Below the pieces are notes generated by a model that worked only from the letters and a program-made list of their open reading frames with translations, was not told the DNA's origin and made no database searches. Both the position numbers and the translations under genes were made by a program. This document shows, piece after piece, positions 7,583 to 16,132 of a stretch of 64,000 bases of DNA. The stretch is taken from the NCBI RefSeq assembly GCF_005233835.1, contig NZ_SZQA01000012.1, positions 1 through 64,000 on the forward strand, in the 5' to 3' direction. This DNA is from Herbidospora galbida (GTDB lineage Bacteria > Actinomycetota > Actinomycetes > Streptosporangiales > Streptosporangiaceae). Position 1 is the first letter of the stretch. Every line of letters starts with the position of its first letter.

Positions 7583-9742
7583 TCAAGAGTCGCAAGCGAC
7601 GCTTGGTGGGATCTTGGTACTTCTTGGTGTGTTTTCTTGGTGCGCCACCAGCCGCGCGTAGTGGCCGTCGAGTTCCAGCAGCTCGTCGTGGGTGCCCTGC
7701 TCGACGACGCGGCCCTCGTCGATGACGGCGATCAGGTCGGCGTCGCGGACCGTGCTGAGCCGGTGGGCGATCACGATGCGGGTCTGGGTGAGGGCGGCGA
7801 GGTTGCGCTCGATGGCGGCCTCGGTGACCGTGTCGAGGTGGCTGGTGGCCTCGTCGAACAGCAGCACCTTGGGCCGCCCGAGCACCGCCCTGGCCAGCGC
7901 CAGCCGCTGTTTCTGCCCGCCCGACAGGCCCATGCCCTCCGACAGGTTGGTCTCGTAGCCCATGGGCATCGCCATGATCTCGTCGTGTACGCAGGCCGTC
8001 TTCGCCGCCCGCACGATCTCCTGCGGCGTGGCCCCCGGCCGGCCCAGGGCGATGTTCTCCCTGATGGTGCCGGTGAACAGGTGGGCCTCCTGGGTGACCA
8101 CCCCGAAGTTGCGCCGCAGGGAGGAGCGCTGGAGGGCCTCCATCCGGACCGAGTCGTAGCTGACGGCGCCGAAGGTGGGTTCGTACAGGCCGACCATGAC
8201 GCGCGCGAGGGTGCTCTTGCCCGAGCCGCTCCCGCCGACGAGGGCGATCTTCTGGCCCCGGCCGATGGTCAGCGAGACCTTCCACAGGATCCACGGCCCG
8301 TTGGGGGAGTGCCGGAACGACACGTCGCGCAGTTCGATCTGCCCGCGCAGGTGGCCGACCTGGACCTCGCCGTAGGGCTCGGGGGTGAACTCCAGGATGT
8401 CGGCCAGCCGTTCGAGGTGGGTGCCCGCCTCCTGGAGGATGCGGACCGTCCCCACCAGCGACAGGATCGGCGTCAGGGCCGCGCCCGCCAGGGCGACCAG
8501 CGTCAGCGTCTGGCCGAGGGGCCGGCCGGCCAGCACCTCCCAGCCGCCCGTCCAGAGCAGCGCCGCCGGGGCGGCCAGCCGCATGCTGTCGAGGACCGAG
8601 GTGACCAGGTTCTCCATCCGGCCCTGCCGCCCGTCGGCCTTCAGCTGGTCGAGGAACAGCTGCGACCAGCGGCTCAGCGCGGCGTCCTCGATGGCCCCGG
8701 CCTTGAGGATCTCCACCCCCTTGATGGCCTCCATGAGCTGTCCCTGCGTCTGGACCTGCGCCGACAGCGCCGCCAGGTTCAGGTCGGCCCGCCGCCGCTT
8801 GGTGAGGAGCAGCAGCACGGCCTGGACGGACGCCAGGGCGAGCAGGCACAGCCCCAGCGGCACCGACGACAGCAGCACGATCGTCACGTAACCGATCGCG
8901 AGCGGCCCGTCGAGCAGCGCCGTCGTGATCGGCCCGGAGATGAGCTGCCGCAACCGGCCCACGCTGGCGCTGCGCTGGGCCAGATCCCCGGCGCCCCGGG
9001 TGGCGAAGTAGCGGTAGGGGAGCCGGAACAGGTGGCCGACCACCTCCGTCGTCAGCAGCCGGTCGGCCCGCAGCCTGAGCTTGAGCACGGTCGCCGCGCG
9101 CAGGTAGGTGAGCCCGAGGTGGACGACGCCCGCGACCGCGAGCGCCACCCCCAGGGAGACCAGCAGCGCGGAGTCCTTCGTGGGGAGCACCCCGTCGACC
9201 AGGATCCCCGAGAACGTCTGCACCCCCAGCCCGAGGATCTGGAGCAGCAGCGACGCCAGCAGAATCCGCGCGATGAGCCCTTTCTGCAGCGCGGTTCTGG
9301 CGAGCGGGCCGACCCACGTCCGCCTCGCCCGTTTCCTGGGCTGGAACGTCTCGCCCGGCTCGAAGGTGAGCAGCACCCCCGAGTAGCCCTCGGCGAACTC
9401 CTCCCGGGTCAGCCTGCGGCGGCCGGCCGCCGGGTCGACGACGTCGACGTGCCGGGCGCTCTGCCGCTCGACGACCACGAAGTGGTTGCGCCGCCAGTGG
9501 GCGACCGCGGGGAGGGGCGCGTCGGTGACGGTCTCGGCCTTGTACGCGGTCGCGGTGAGCCCGTAGCCGCGCGCCGCCTTCACGATCGCCAGCGCCGAGA
9601 GGCCGTCGCGGCCGACCCCGCACTGCTCGGACACCTCACGGACCCCGGTGTGGCGCCCGTGGTGGCTCAGCACCATGGCCAGACAGGCGGCCCCGCATTC
9701 GGCCAGGCCCGACTGCAGGCGGACCGGTACTCTCACGTTCAC
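7583..9742 (-). CDS. C39 peptidase-containing ABC exporter (PCAT)
   Basis: A 719-residue protein that cuts leader peptides after Gly-Gly and exports the core. The N-terminal C39 domain has C16 in GLAECGAACLAMV, H87 in RNHFVVVE and D103 in VVDPAAG, a complete Cys-His-Asp site. A six-helix transmembrane region spans about residues 150-435. The ATPase domain has Walker A GGSGSGKST (503-511), signature LSGGQ (606-610) and Walker B VLLFDE (626-631), with EATSHLD after it. Two GG-leader genes follow directly on the same strand and are the obvious substrates. No separate accessory (HlyD-like) protein is nearby, consistent with a Gram-positive cell. Confidence 0.93.
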   Translation of the reverse strand: MNVRVPVRLQSGLAECGAACLAMVLSHHGRHTGVREVSEQCGVGRDGLSALAIVKAARGYGLTATAYKAETVTDAPLPAVAHWRRNHFVVVERQSARHVDVVDPAAGRRRLTREEFAEGYSGVLLTFEPGETFQPRKRARRTWVGPLARTALQKGLIARILLASLLLQILGLGVQTFSGILVDGVLPTKDSALLVSLGVALAVAGVVHLGLTYLRAATVLKLRLRADRLLTTEVVGHLFRLPYRYFATRGAGDLAQRSASVGRLRQLISGPITTALLDGPLAIGYVTIVLLSSVPLGLCLLALASVQAVLLLLTKRRRADLNLAALSAQVQTQGQLMEAIKGVEILKAGAIEDAALSRWSQLFLDQLKADGRQGRMENLVTSVLDSMRLAAPAALLWTGGWEVLAGRPLGQTLTLVALAGAALTPILSLVGTVRILQEAGTHLERLADILEFTPEPYGEVQVGHLRGQIELRDVSFRHSPNGPWILWKVSLTIGRGQKIALVGGSGSGKSTLARVMVGLYEPTFGAVSYDSVRMEALQRSSLRRNFGVVTQEAHLFTGTIRENIALGRPGATPQEIVRAAKTACVHDEIMAMPMGYETNLSEGMGLSGGQKQRLALARAVLGRPKVLLFDEATSHLDTVTEAAIERNLAALTQTRIVIAHRLSTVRDADLIAVIDEGRVVEQGTHDELLELDGHYARLVAHQENTPRSTKIPPSVACDS

Positions 9743-9790
9743 TTTCGGGATCGTGGCAGGGCCGACTTGGACGGCACTTGTCCATGATTT

Positions 9791-9819
9791 GAGGACCCGG
9801 CGATTCCCGCCGGGTCCTC
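9791..9819 (-). terminator. Intrinsic terminator of the DJ-1/PfpI gene
   Basis: A perfect 12-bp inverted repeat (9791-9802 with 9808-9819) with a 5-nt loop, 12 bases past the stop of the minus-strand DJ-1/PfpI gene. On the minus strand it is followed by AAATC without a long T tract. Confidence 0.75.
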
Positions 9820-9831
9820 AGGGTGGATCGA

Positions 9832-10374
9832 TCAGGCGAAGGCGTCGAGCGTGGCCTCGCAGAAGGCCTTCAGGTCATCCGGCATACGGCTGGTGACCAG
9901 GGTCGACGGCGCCTCATGGCAGACCACGACCTCCTTGTCCTGCCAGGTCGCCCCGGCGTTGCGCAGGTCGGTCCGCAGGCTCGGCCACGAGGTCATCGTG
10001 CGGCCCCGTACGACGTCGGCCTCGATCAGCGTCCACGGTGCGTGACAGATCGCCGCGACCGGCTTGCCCATGTCGAAGAAGTCGCGCACGAACCTGACCG
10101 CCTTCGGATCCATCCGCAGGAAGTCGGGGTTGGCGACCCCGCCGGGCAGTACCAGCCCGTCGAAGTCGGCCGCGCGGGCCTGGCCGACGGTGGCGTCGAT
10201 CGGGAACCTGTCTCCCTTGTCGAGGTGATCGAACGCCTGGATCTCCCCTTCCTCCGTGGAGATCAGCTTCGGCGTCCCACCGGCGTCCTTGACCGCTTTC
10301 CAGGGTTCGGTGAGCTCCACCTGCTCTACGCCGGCCGGTGCGGCGAGGAAGGCGATGGTCTTGCCTTCGAGCAT
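9832..10374 (-). CDS. DJ-1/PfpI family protein (class I glutamine amidotransferase-like)
   Basis: A 180-residue protein of the PfpI/YhbO group. The nucleophile elbow is AAICHAPW (C110-H111), with the usual acidic residue in the early STEEGEIQ segment and the family motif LVLPGGVANPDFLR. Members are described as intracellular peptidases, glyoxalase III or deglycase-type stress proteins; activity cannot be assigned from sequence. It lies just downstream of the ThuA-ricin gene on the same strand but separated by 46 bases and with its own terminator. Confidence 0.85.
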   Translation of the reverse strand: MLEGKTIAFLAAPAGVEQVELTEPWKAVKDAGGTPKLISTEEGEIQAFDHLDKGDRFPIDATVGQARAADFDGLVLPGGVANPDFLRMDPKAVRFVRDFFDMGKPVAAICHAPWTLIEADVVRGRTMTSWPSLRTDLRNAGATWQDKEVVVCHEAPSTLVTSRMPDDLKAFCEATLDAFA

Positions 10375-10420
10375 GTCAGTCTCCCCTCTGAGCTGAGTGG
10401 ACTCTTCCCCTGCCCAGTCC

Positions 10421-11668
10421 TTACGCGACCAACCGGAACGACTGGGCGGCCGTGCCGTTGCAGGCGTACTGGACCAGCTGCACCGAGTTGGCCGTCGAGG
10501 CCGCCGGGACGTCGAGGCACTTGCCGCTGCCCCGGTTCACGAAGTGGTAGTAGCCGTCGCCCTCGGCGACCGGGAGCCACTGCTGGTTGTTGCCGCCGCC
10601 GTAGGTCCAGGTCTGGATGGGGGCGTTGTCGGCGACCGAGACGTTGGTCACGTCGAGGGCCTGGGCCGGGTTGCCCTGGCCGGAGATCCGGTAGTAGCCG
10701 TCGCTGGTCGGGGTGAACTGGTAGCGCTGGGCGGCGGTGCCGTTGCAGGTGTACTGCTGGATCGCGGTGCCGTTGACCGTGCCGGCCGCGCGGGCGTCGA
10801 CGCACTTGGCGCTGTTCTCGTTCACGACCGTGTACCAGGTCGTGGGGGAGATGGTCCCGGTGGGCGGCGGGGTGGTGCCGCCCTCGCCGGCCAGCCAGCG
10901 GATGCCCTGGATGAGCCACTGGTTCTGCTGGGCGCTCGCGAAGGTCGAGGAGGTGCGGGTGTTGGTGGAGTAGTTCATGCCGTTGTGGCCGAAGTTGGTG
11001 TAGAGCATCTTGTACTTCGTGTTCGTCCACATGATCGGGTAGAACCCGCCGCGCCACTGCTGGTTGGGGTCGGTGCCGACCGGGAAGCTGGAGGTGTCGA
11101 TCGAGGCCAGGATGCTGATGTCGGGGTTCTGGCGCAGGTCACGGCTCCACGAGTACCACTCGCTGACCGACGACTGGATCGTGGCGGGCAGCCCGGCCGT
11201 CGACGGGTGGTTGCGGTTCTCGATCTTCAGCGTCTCGGCCGTCGGCCCCCAGGTGTTGGTGGCGAAGGCCCCCGACCCGAGGAAGGTGTTGTAGTACCAG
11301 CTCCACGAGTTGGGGTCGGTGGTGAAGGCGCTGACGTGGAAGCCCAGCCAGGCCCCGCCGTTGTTCATGTAGTTCTGGAACGCCTGCCGCTGACTGGCGG
11401 GCGGGGCGTCGTCGAGGAACATGACGACCTTGTACTGCGAGATCGTCGAGGAGCTGAGCCTCGACCAGTCGGTCGTCGCCTCCCAGGTGAACCCGTTCTG
11501 GGCCGCGGCCGACGGGAACCACTCCTTGGCGTCCTTGGTGAAGTCGATGTGGGCGGCGTCCCACGTGCCGTTGTAGAAGGCGAGCACCTTGAACGGCGCG
11601 GCCTGCGCGGGCGGGCTCAGCACGGCGAGCAGTACGAGGCCGAGTAAGGAGGCGAAGAGACGTTTCAC
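10421..11668 (-). CDS. Secreted ThuA-like domain protein with C-terminal ricin-type lectin domain
   Basis: About 415 residues. I take the GTG at 11668 as start because a classic signal peptide (VKRLFASLLGLVLLAVLSPP, cut after AQA) follows it; the frame runs 25 codons further with no leader character. Residues about 24-260 form a ThuA/trehalose-utilisation-type glutamine-amidotransferase-like fold (FKVLAFYNGTWDAAHIDF, GAWLGFHVSAFTTDPNSW). A Pro/Gly/Thr linker leads to a ricin B-type domain of about 130 residues with three repeats carrying CVDARAAG, NNQQW and CLDVPAAS. ThuA domains act in sugar metabolism and the lectin would bind polysaccharide, so a role in extracellular carbohydrate use is likely. 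An inverted repeat upstream may be its operator. Confidence 0.8.
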   Translation of the reverse strand: MKRLFASLLGLVLLAVLSPPAQAAPFKVLAFYNGTWDAAHIDFTKDAKEWFPSAAAQNGFTWEATTDWSRLSSSTISQYKVVMFLDDAPPASQRQAFQNYMNNGGAWLGFHVSAFTTDPNSWSWYYNTFLGSGAFATNTWGPTAETLKIENRNHPSTAGLPATIQSSVSEWYSWSRDLRQNPDISILASIDTSSFPVGTDPNQQWRGGFYPIMWTNTKYKMLYTNFGHNGMNYSTNTRTSSTFASAQQNQWLIQGIRWLAGEGGTTPPPTGTISPTTWYTVVNENSAKCVDARAAGTVNGTAIQQYTCNGTAAQRYQFTPTSDGYYRISGQGNPAQALDVTNVSVADNAPIQTWTYGGGNNQQWLPVAEGDGYYHFVNRGSGKCLDVPAASTANSVQLVQYACNGTAAQSFRLVA

Positions 11669-11723
11669 GGGATACCTGCCTTGAACCGTGGGGGGTGGCC
11701 GCCGGCGCCGCGGGCCAGTTTTC

Positions 11724-11740
11724 TTAAGAAAGTTTCCTAA
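11724..11740 (-). promoter_or_regulatory. Candidate operator of the ThuA-ricin gene
   Basis: Inverted repeat TTAAGAAA-G-TTTCCTAA with one mismatch between arms, 56 bases before the chosen start. Position and symmetry suit repression of a secreted carbohydrate-related gene by a LacI- or ROK-type regulator. The regulator is not visible here. Confidence 0.5.
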
Positions 11741-11827
11741 CAAATGACCACACCTGTCAATGATCTGGAAAATTGCACGTCATGCATCGATGCATACTGT
11801 GCAAGTTGACTGGGTAGGTCAGTGGAC

Positions 11828-13042
11828 ATGACATCCGCAGCACAGACCCCGACGGAACTGCGCCGCCTGCTGCCCCCCGAGCTGGTGGAGCGCGGCGCCT
11901 GCCCGTTCGACCCGCCCGCCGGGCTGACCAGGCGCCGCGGCCAGGGCGCGGTCCAGCCCCTCCGGCTCGCCAACGGCGCCGAGGCGTGGCTGGTCACCGG
12001 CATCGAGGAGGCCCGCGCGGTGCTCGCCGACACCCGCTTCAGCTCCGACCGGGTCCGCCACCCCGACGCCGCCACCGGCGCCGAGCCGCAGCAGGTCGAG
12101 ACCCGCGACGACGGCATGTTCGTGTTCATGGACCCGCCCGAGCACACCCGGCTCCGCAAGCTGCTGACCGGCCAGTTCACCGTCCGCCGGATGCGCGCCC
12201 TCGAAGAGCGCGTCCGGGAGATCGCCGTCGACCACATCGAGGCCATGAAGGCCGCCGGCACCGAGGCCGACCTGGTGCCCGCCTACGCGCTGCCCATCCC
12301 GTCGCTGGTCATCTGCGAGATGCTCGGCGTCGACTACGGCGACCGCGACCGGTTCCAGCGGAACACCGCCGTCGCGCTCAACTCCGCCACCCCGCCCGAC
12401 GAGCGGGCGCGGGCGGGGCTGGAGCTCTACACGTACATCAGGGAACTGGTCGCGGCGAAGCGGGCCGCGCCGGGCGACGACATGCTGTCGGGCCTGCTCG
12501 ACCTGCCCGACAACCAGCTCGTCGACGTCGCGCTGGTGCTGCTCGGCGCGGGCCACGAGACCACCGCCAACATGCTCGCGCTGAGCACGTTCGCGCTGCT
12601 GGAGAACCCCGGCGAGCTGGCGCGGCTGCGGGCGGAGCCGGCGCTGCTCGACACCGCGATCGAGGAGCTCCTGCGGTTCCTGTCGATCATCCAGATGGGG
12701 GTCAGCCGGGTCGCGACCGAGGACCTGACAATAGGTGACGTGACCATCCCCGCCGGCGCCACCGTGATCATCGCCACGCCCGAGGCCAATCGCGACCCGG
12801 CCCACTGGGACGACCCCGACCGCCTCGACCTGAGCCGTCCCCGCGTCTCCCACCTGGCCTTCGGCCACGGCATCCACCAGTGCCTCGGCCAGCAGCTGGC
12901 CCGGGTCGAGATGAAGGCAGGCCTGGGCGAGCTGATCACGAGACTGCCGAACCTGCGCCTGGCCGTACCGGCCGAGCAGGTGCCGCTGCGCGAGGAGATG
13001 CTCATCTTCGGCGTCCACTCGCTGCCGGTGACCTGGTCATGA
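11828..13042 (+). CDS. Cytochrome P450 (CYP105-like)
   Basis: About 404 residues. The I-helix motif is LGAGHETTANML with its oxygen-activating Glu-Thr, the K-helix motif is EELLR, and the heme loop is FGHGIHQCLGQQLARVE with the axial cysteine. The N-terminal PFDPPAGL and FMDPPEHTRLRKLLTGQFTVRRM segments are typical of soluble bacterial P450s of the CYP105 type, which hydroxylate xenobiotics or secondary metabolites. It overlaps the TetR gene by ATGA, and a 3Fe-4S ferredoxin follows, so the electron donor is encoded in the same unit. A GTG six bases upstream is an alternative start. Confidence 0.93.
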   Translation: MTSAAQTPTELRRLLPPELVERGACPFDPPAGLTRRRGQGAVQPLRLANGAEAWLVTGIEEARAVLADTRFSSDRVRHPDAATGAEPQQVETRDDGMFVFMDPPEHTRLRKLLTGQFTVRRMRALEERVREIAVDHIEAMKAAGTEADLVPAYALPIPSLVICEMLGVDYGDRDRFQRNTAVALNSATPPDERARAGLELYTYIRELVAAKRAAPGDDMLSGLLDLPDNQLVDVALVLLGAGHETTANMLALSTFALLENPGELARLRAEPALLDTAIEELLRFLSIIQMGVSRVATEDLTIGDVTIPAGATVIIATPEANRDPAHWDDPDRLDLSRPRVSHLAFGHGIHQCLGQQLARVEMKAGLGELITRLPNLRLAVPAEQVPLREEMLIFGVHSLPVTWS

Positions 13043-13623
13043 CCGTGGTCGGCCGGCGTGAGCGCAAGAAGCTGGCGACCAGGGCCGCCCTCCGGGAGAC
13101 GGCCCTGCGGCTGGCCCTGCGCCACGGCGTGGAACACGTGACCGTGGAGCAGATCGCCGCCGAGACCGACATCGCGGTACGCACCTTCTTCAACTACTTC
13201 TCCAGCAAGGAGGAGGCGATGGTCGCGGCCGTGGCCGCCGAGGCCGACGCGCTGATCGGCGAGTTCCGCGGCCGTCCCCGCGACGAGCCGGTGTTACGGG
13301 CGCTGCGCGAGGCGGTCGCCCACGTGATGGCCGTCAGCGACACCGAGGCGCTGCGGCTGATCGTCCGGGCCCCCTCGCTGCTGCCGCAGCGCCTGGCCGT
13401 CTACGCCACCCGCGAGAAGGCCCTGGCCGAGGCCATCGCCGACCGGCTCGGGCTCTCCCCGGACGATCTCTACCCGGCGGTGTGCGCGGCCACGGCTCTG
13501 ACGGCGATGCGGGTGGTCCTGGAGAGATGGCTCGACCAGCCCGCCGACCACGCCGCCCTGCGCGAACAGACCGAAGAGGTCATCGGCCTGCTGGCCGCCG
13601 GCCTGGAAAGGAGACTTCCGTGA
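13039..13623 (+). CDS. TetR-family transcriptional regulator
   Basis: 194 residues with an N-terminal TetR helix-turn-helix: RERKKLATRAALRETALRLA, then VEQIAAETDIAVRTFFNYFS and SKEEAMVAA. The C-terminal domain is the usual variable ligand-binding region. Its ATG overlaps the P450 stop (ATGA) and its stop overlaps the ferredoxin GTG (GTGA), so all three are translationally coupled. A repressor placed between an oxygenase and its redox partner suggests autoregulation of the unit by the P450 substrate or product, which is inferred. Confidence 0.88.
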   Translation: MTVVGRRERKKLATRAALRETALRLALRHGVEHVTVEQIAAETDIAVRTFFNYFSSKEEAMVAAVAAEADALIGEFRGRPRDEPVLRALREAVAHVMAVSDTEALRLIVRAPSLLPQRLAVYATREKALAEAIADRLGLSPDDLYPAVCAATALTAMRVVLERWLDQPADHAALREQTEEVIGLLAAGLERRLP

Positions 13624-13811
13624 TCGTCACCGTGGACCGGGAGCGGTGCTGCTCGTCGGGGCAGTGCGCGCTGATCGCCCCCGAGGTGTTCGACCAGAAC
13701 GACGAAGACGGCACCGTGCTGCTCCTCCAGCCCGAACCGGCGGAGGACCTGCACGATGCCGTCGAGGACGCCGCCGACCACTGCCCGTGCTCGGCGATCA
13801 GCCTGTCCTAG
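13620..13811 (+). CDS. 3Fe-4S ferredoxin, P450 redox partner
   Basis: 63 residues: VIVTVDRERCCSSGQC...CPCSAISLS. The CCxxxxC spacing plus a single downstream CP motif is that of actinobacterial [3Fe-4S] ferredoxins encoded with P450s (SoyB/SuaB type). The GTG start is preceded by a strong AAAGGAG site and overlaps the TetR stop by four bases. It would deliver electrons to the P450 two genes upstream. No ferredoxin reductase is in the unit. The stop overlaps the end of the convergent nucleotidase gene. Confidence 0.9.
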   Translation: MIVTVDRERCCSSGQCALIAPEVFDQNDEDGTVLLLQPEPAEDLHDAVEDAADHCPCSAISLS

Positions 13812-15574
13812 AAAACGGGCACGCCCGCGCGCACGAGCTTCCAGTTGACGTCGGCGAAGGTCGCCGGGTCGATGGTGCCCGAGGCGGTGGCGGCGTCGAT
13901 CAGCGCCTGGCGGATCTCCACCTGCCCGTTGTAGACCACGGGGGCCGTGGTGACGTGCGGGAAGCCGCCGCCGCCCGACTGGCGGTAGTTGTTGATGGCC
14001 ACCACGAACTGCTGGTCGGCGGCGACCGGGGAGCCGTTGTAACTGAGGCCGACGATGCGCGACCCGACCGGCTGCGAGACGTCGACGTCGTAGTCGACGC
14101 CGGAGAGCTGGTCGTAGTTGTAGTCGGGGGTGCCGTTCGCGTTGGTCAGCGCCCGCAGGTCGATCGGCGCGCCGGGGGCGACCTGGGCGAAGTACTTGGC
14201 GGAGTACTCCAGGAAGTCCTTGACCTGGGCCCCGGTCAGCTTGATGCCGAGCAGGGTGTTGTCGTAGACGTACAGGCCGGCCATGTCACGCACGCTCACC
14301 GGCCCGGCGGGGAAGACCGCGGTCCGGCTGAACGGCGCCGCGATCGACAGCACCGGCAGCCCGGCGTCGGGCGTGCCCGCGATGGCCTGGGTGACGACGT
14401 CGGTCTGGACCTTCTGGATGTAGTCGAGGATCGGGGTGTCCTTGTAGGGGGACTCCGCCGCCGAGAGCTGCTCCTTCGACTGCGCGACGACCTGGTTGAC
14501 GTAGCCGACCGTGGTCTCGTGCTGTTCCTTCATCAGCTCGACGATCTTAGGGTCCTCGGGGACGGTGTTGGCGTTCAGCGTGGTCGAGGCCTTCGCGGTG
14601 ACCTCCCAGCCTCTCCGGATCTTGGTGAGGGTGAAGTCGACGACCGACAGACGCTGTCCCCAGCGCCCCGGCTCGGTCAGCAGCACCTGCTCGCCGGTGA
14701 CCTTGTTGGTCACGAACCGTTGCGGGACGTCGTTGTGGGCGTGCCCGAACAGGACGGCGTCGATGCCCGGCACCTGCTCGGCGACCATCGCCGAGGCGTT
14801 CTCGACCGGAAGCTCCGTGCCGTAGGACGACAGGCCGTTGTCACCGGCGTGCGCCGTGACGAGCACGACGTCGGCCCCCTTGCCACGCATGATCGGCACA
14901 TACTTCTTGGCCGTCTCGACCAGGTCGAGGAACTTCAGCCGGCCCTCGACGTTGGCCTTGTCCCAGATGGCGCTGCCCGGGTTGGTCAGCCCGAGCACAC
15001 CGACCTTGATCGGGCTCTCCACGCCCCGGACCTTCATCGTCTTGATGATGTAGGGCTCGTAGGCGGGCTTGCCGTCTTTCACCGACACGGCGTTGGCGGC
15101 CAGCACCGGCGCCTTCATCTGCTTGACCCACCTGGCCAGCAGGGGGATGCCGTAGTTGAACTCGTGGTTGCCGAGGGTCACGGCGTCGTACCCGATGGCG
15201 TTCATGGCCTTGGCGATCGGGTGGGTCTCACGGGTCTCGGTGATCGGCTCGACCTTGGCGTAGTAGTAGGCCAGCGGCGTGCCCTGGATGGTGTCGCCCG
15301 AGTCGAACAGCAGGGTCCGGTCCTTGCCCCGGTCCGCGCGGATCTGGTTGACCAGGGTGGAGATCTTGGCCAGGCCGACGTCGTTGTGGGCGCTGTCGTC
15401 GTATTCGGCGTTCTTGAAATAGTCCCAGTTGAGGGCGTTTCCGTGGATGTCGGAACTGGCCATGACCGTGACCTTGACTTCGAGATCACGGTCGGCGTTC
15501 GCCGGGACGGCGGGTGCGAGGGCCACGGCGGCGAGGGTGATCGCGCCGAGGGCCCGTGCTGTTAAGGAGGACAT
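13808..15574 (-). CDS. Secreted 2',3'-cyclic-nucleotide phosphodiesterase/5'-nucleotidase family protein
   Basis: 588 residues. Signal peptide at 1-27 (ending AVPANA). The calcineurin-like metallophosphatase domain shows the metal motifs SSDIHGNALNWDYF, LLFDSGDTIQGTPLAYYYA, TLGNHEFNYGI, VTAHAG and FGHAHNDVP. The C-terminal 5'-nucleotidase substrate-binding domain follows (about 340-560; IAAPFSRTAVFPAGPVSVRDMAGLYVYDN contains its start). The DTIQGTPLAYYYAK variant fits the CpdB group. It would scavenge phosphate and nucleosides from extracellular nucleotides. Convergent with, and overlapping by four bases, the ferredoxin gene. Confidence 0.88.
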   Translation of the reverse strand: MSSLTARALGAITLAAVALAPAVPANADRDLEVKVTVMASSDIHGNALNWDYFKNAEYDDSAHNDVGLAKISTLVNQIRADRGKDRTLLFDSGDTIQGTPLAYYYAKVEPITETRETHPIAKAMNAIGYDAVTLGNHEFNYGIPLLARWVKQMKAPVLAANAVSVKDGKPAYEPYIIKTMKVRGVESPIKVGVLGLTNPGSAIWDKANVEGRLKFLDLVETAKKYVPIMRGKGADVVLVTAHAGDNGLSSYGTELPVENASAMVAEQVPGIDAVLFGHAHNDVPQRFVTNKVTGEQVLLTEPGRWGQRLSVVDFTLTKIRRGWEVTAKASTTLNANTVPEDPKIVELMKEQHETTVGYVNQVVAQSKEQLSAAESPYKDTPILDYIQKVQTDVVTQAIAGTPDAGLPVLSIAAPFSRTAVFPAGPVSVRDMAGLYVYDNTLLGIKLTGAQVKDFLEYSAKYFAQVAPGAPIDLRALTNANGTPDYNYDQLSGVDYDVDVSQPVGSRIVGLSYNGSPVAADQQFVVAINNYRQSGGGGFPHVTTAPVVYNGQVEIRQALIDAATASGTIDPATFADVNWKLVRAGVPVF

Positions 15575-15585
15575 GGCACGGGACG

Positions 15586-16038
15586 CTACCGGACGCCCGT
15601 CTGGCGTTCGGCGACGAGCTGGAAGACCCGCTTGAACTCCGCGTACGCCTCCTCGCCCACCGCGCGGGCGTGCTCGGCCTCCATCTCGACCAGGACGGCG
15701 TCCGACTTCTCCATGTGGTCGAGGCCCAGTTCGGTGGGCACGACGAGCTTGGCCCGGCGGTCGGCCGGGTCGGGGCGGCGTTCGACGTACCCGAGTGCGA
15801 CCAGTTCGTCGACCAGGGTGCCGATCACCTGTTTGTGCTGGCCCGACTGTGCGGCCAGGTCGGAGGCCCGGCTGCCCTCGGCGTCGAGGTAGGCCAGCAC
15901 GGCGCCGTGCCGCGGCCTGACCTGGGCGTGGCCCATCTCGGACAGCCGCGTGAACAGCTCCTTCTGCAGGCTGAACAGCGTGCGGCCGGACAGGATCCCC
16001 AGGTCGGGCCGCTCCCGCTTGCGCTCACTCCGTCGCAC
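15586..16038 (-). CDS. MarR-family transcriptional regulator
   Basis: 150 residues with a central winged helix: SRASDLAAQSGQHKQVIGTL, then a wing of LGYVERRPDPADRRAKLVV, the standard MarR DPxDRR motif. Flanking helices would form the dimer interface. Divergent from the NmrA-like gene; the AT-rich spacer has paired repeats that likely form the operator for both genes. No cysteine ligand switch is obvious. Confidence 0.88.
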   Translation of the reverse strand: MRRSERKRERPDLGILSGRTLFSLQKELFTRLSEMGHAQVRPRHGAVLAYLDAEGSRASDLAAQSGQHKQVIGTLVDELVALGYVERRPDPADRRAKLVVPTELGLDHMEKSDAVLVEMEAEHARAVGEEAYAEFKRVFQLVAERQTGVR

Positions 16039-16054
16039 CGCAGGCCTCCAATTT

Positions 16055-16084
16055 AGTCACTATTTTTGACTGTCACTATTTTTT
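16055..16084. promoter_or_regulatory. Putative MarR operator between divergent genes
   Basis: The spacer holds an AGTCA-N7-TGACT inverted repeat (16055-16071) and two direct copies of GTCACTATTTTT (16056-16067 and 16073-16084). The poly-T segments are unusual in this GC-rich genome. Location between the MarR gene and the oxidoreductase gene supports an operator/promoter role. Confidence 0.6.
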
Positions 16085-16132
16085 TACTATATTGTCGTGG
16101 ACGACATCGATCGCATGAGAGGGGACATCGCG

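Noticed and set aside
7493-9787. 764-codon plus-strand frame opposite the exporter gene
   Set aside because: Shadow of the C39 exporter; product is Gln/Asp/Gly/Arg-rich with no homology signs.
9832-10374. DJ-1/PfpI gene and the HAD gene as maturation enzymes of the peptide locus
   Set aside because: Each is separated from the exporter-peptide unit by a hairpin or lies upstream with its own terminator, and neither family is known for peptide modification of this kind.
13646-15565. 639-codon plus-strand frame opposite the nucleotidase gene
   Set aside because: Shadow frame. The nucleotidase has a signal peptide and all metal motifs.
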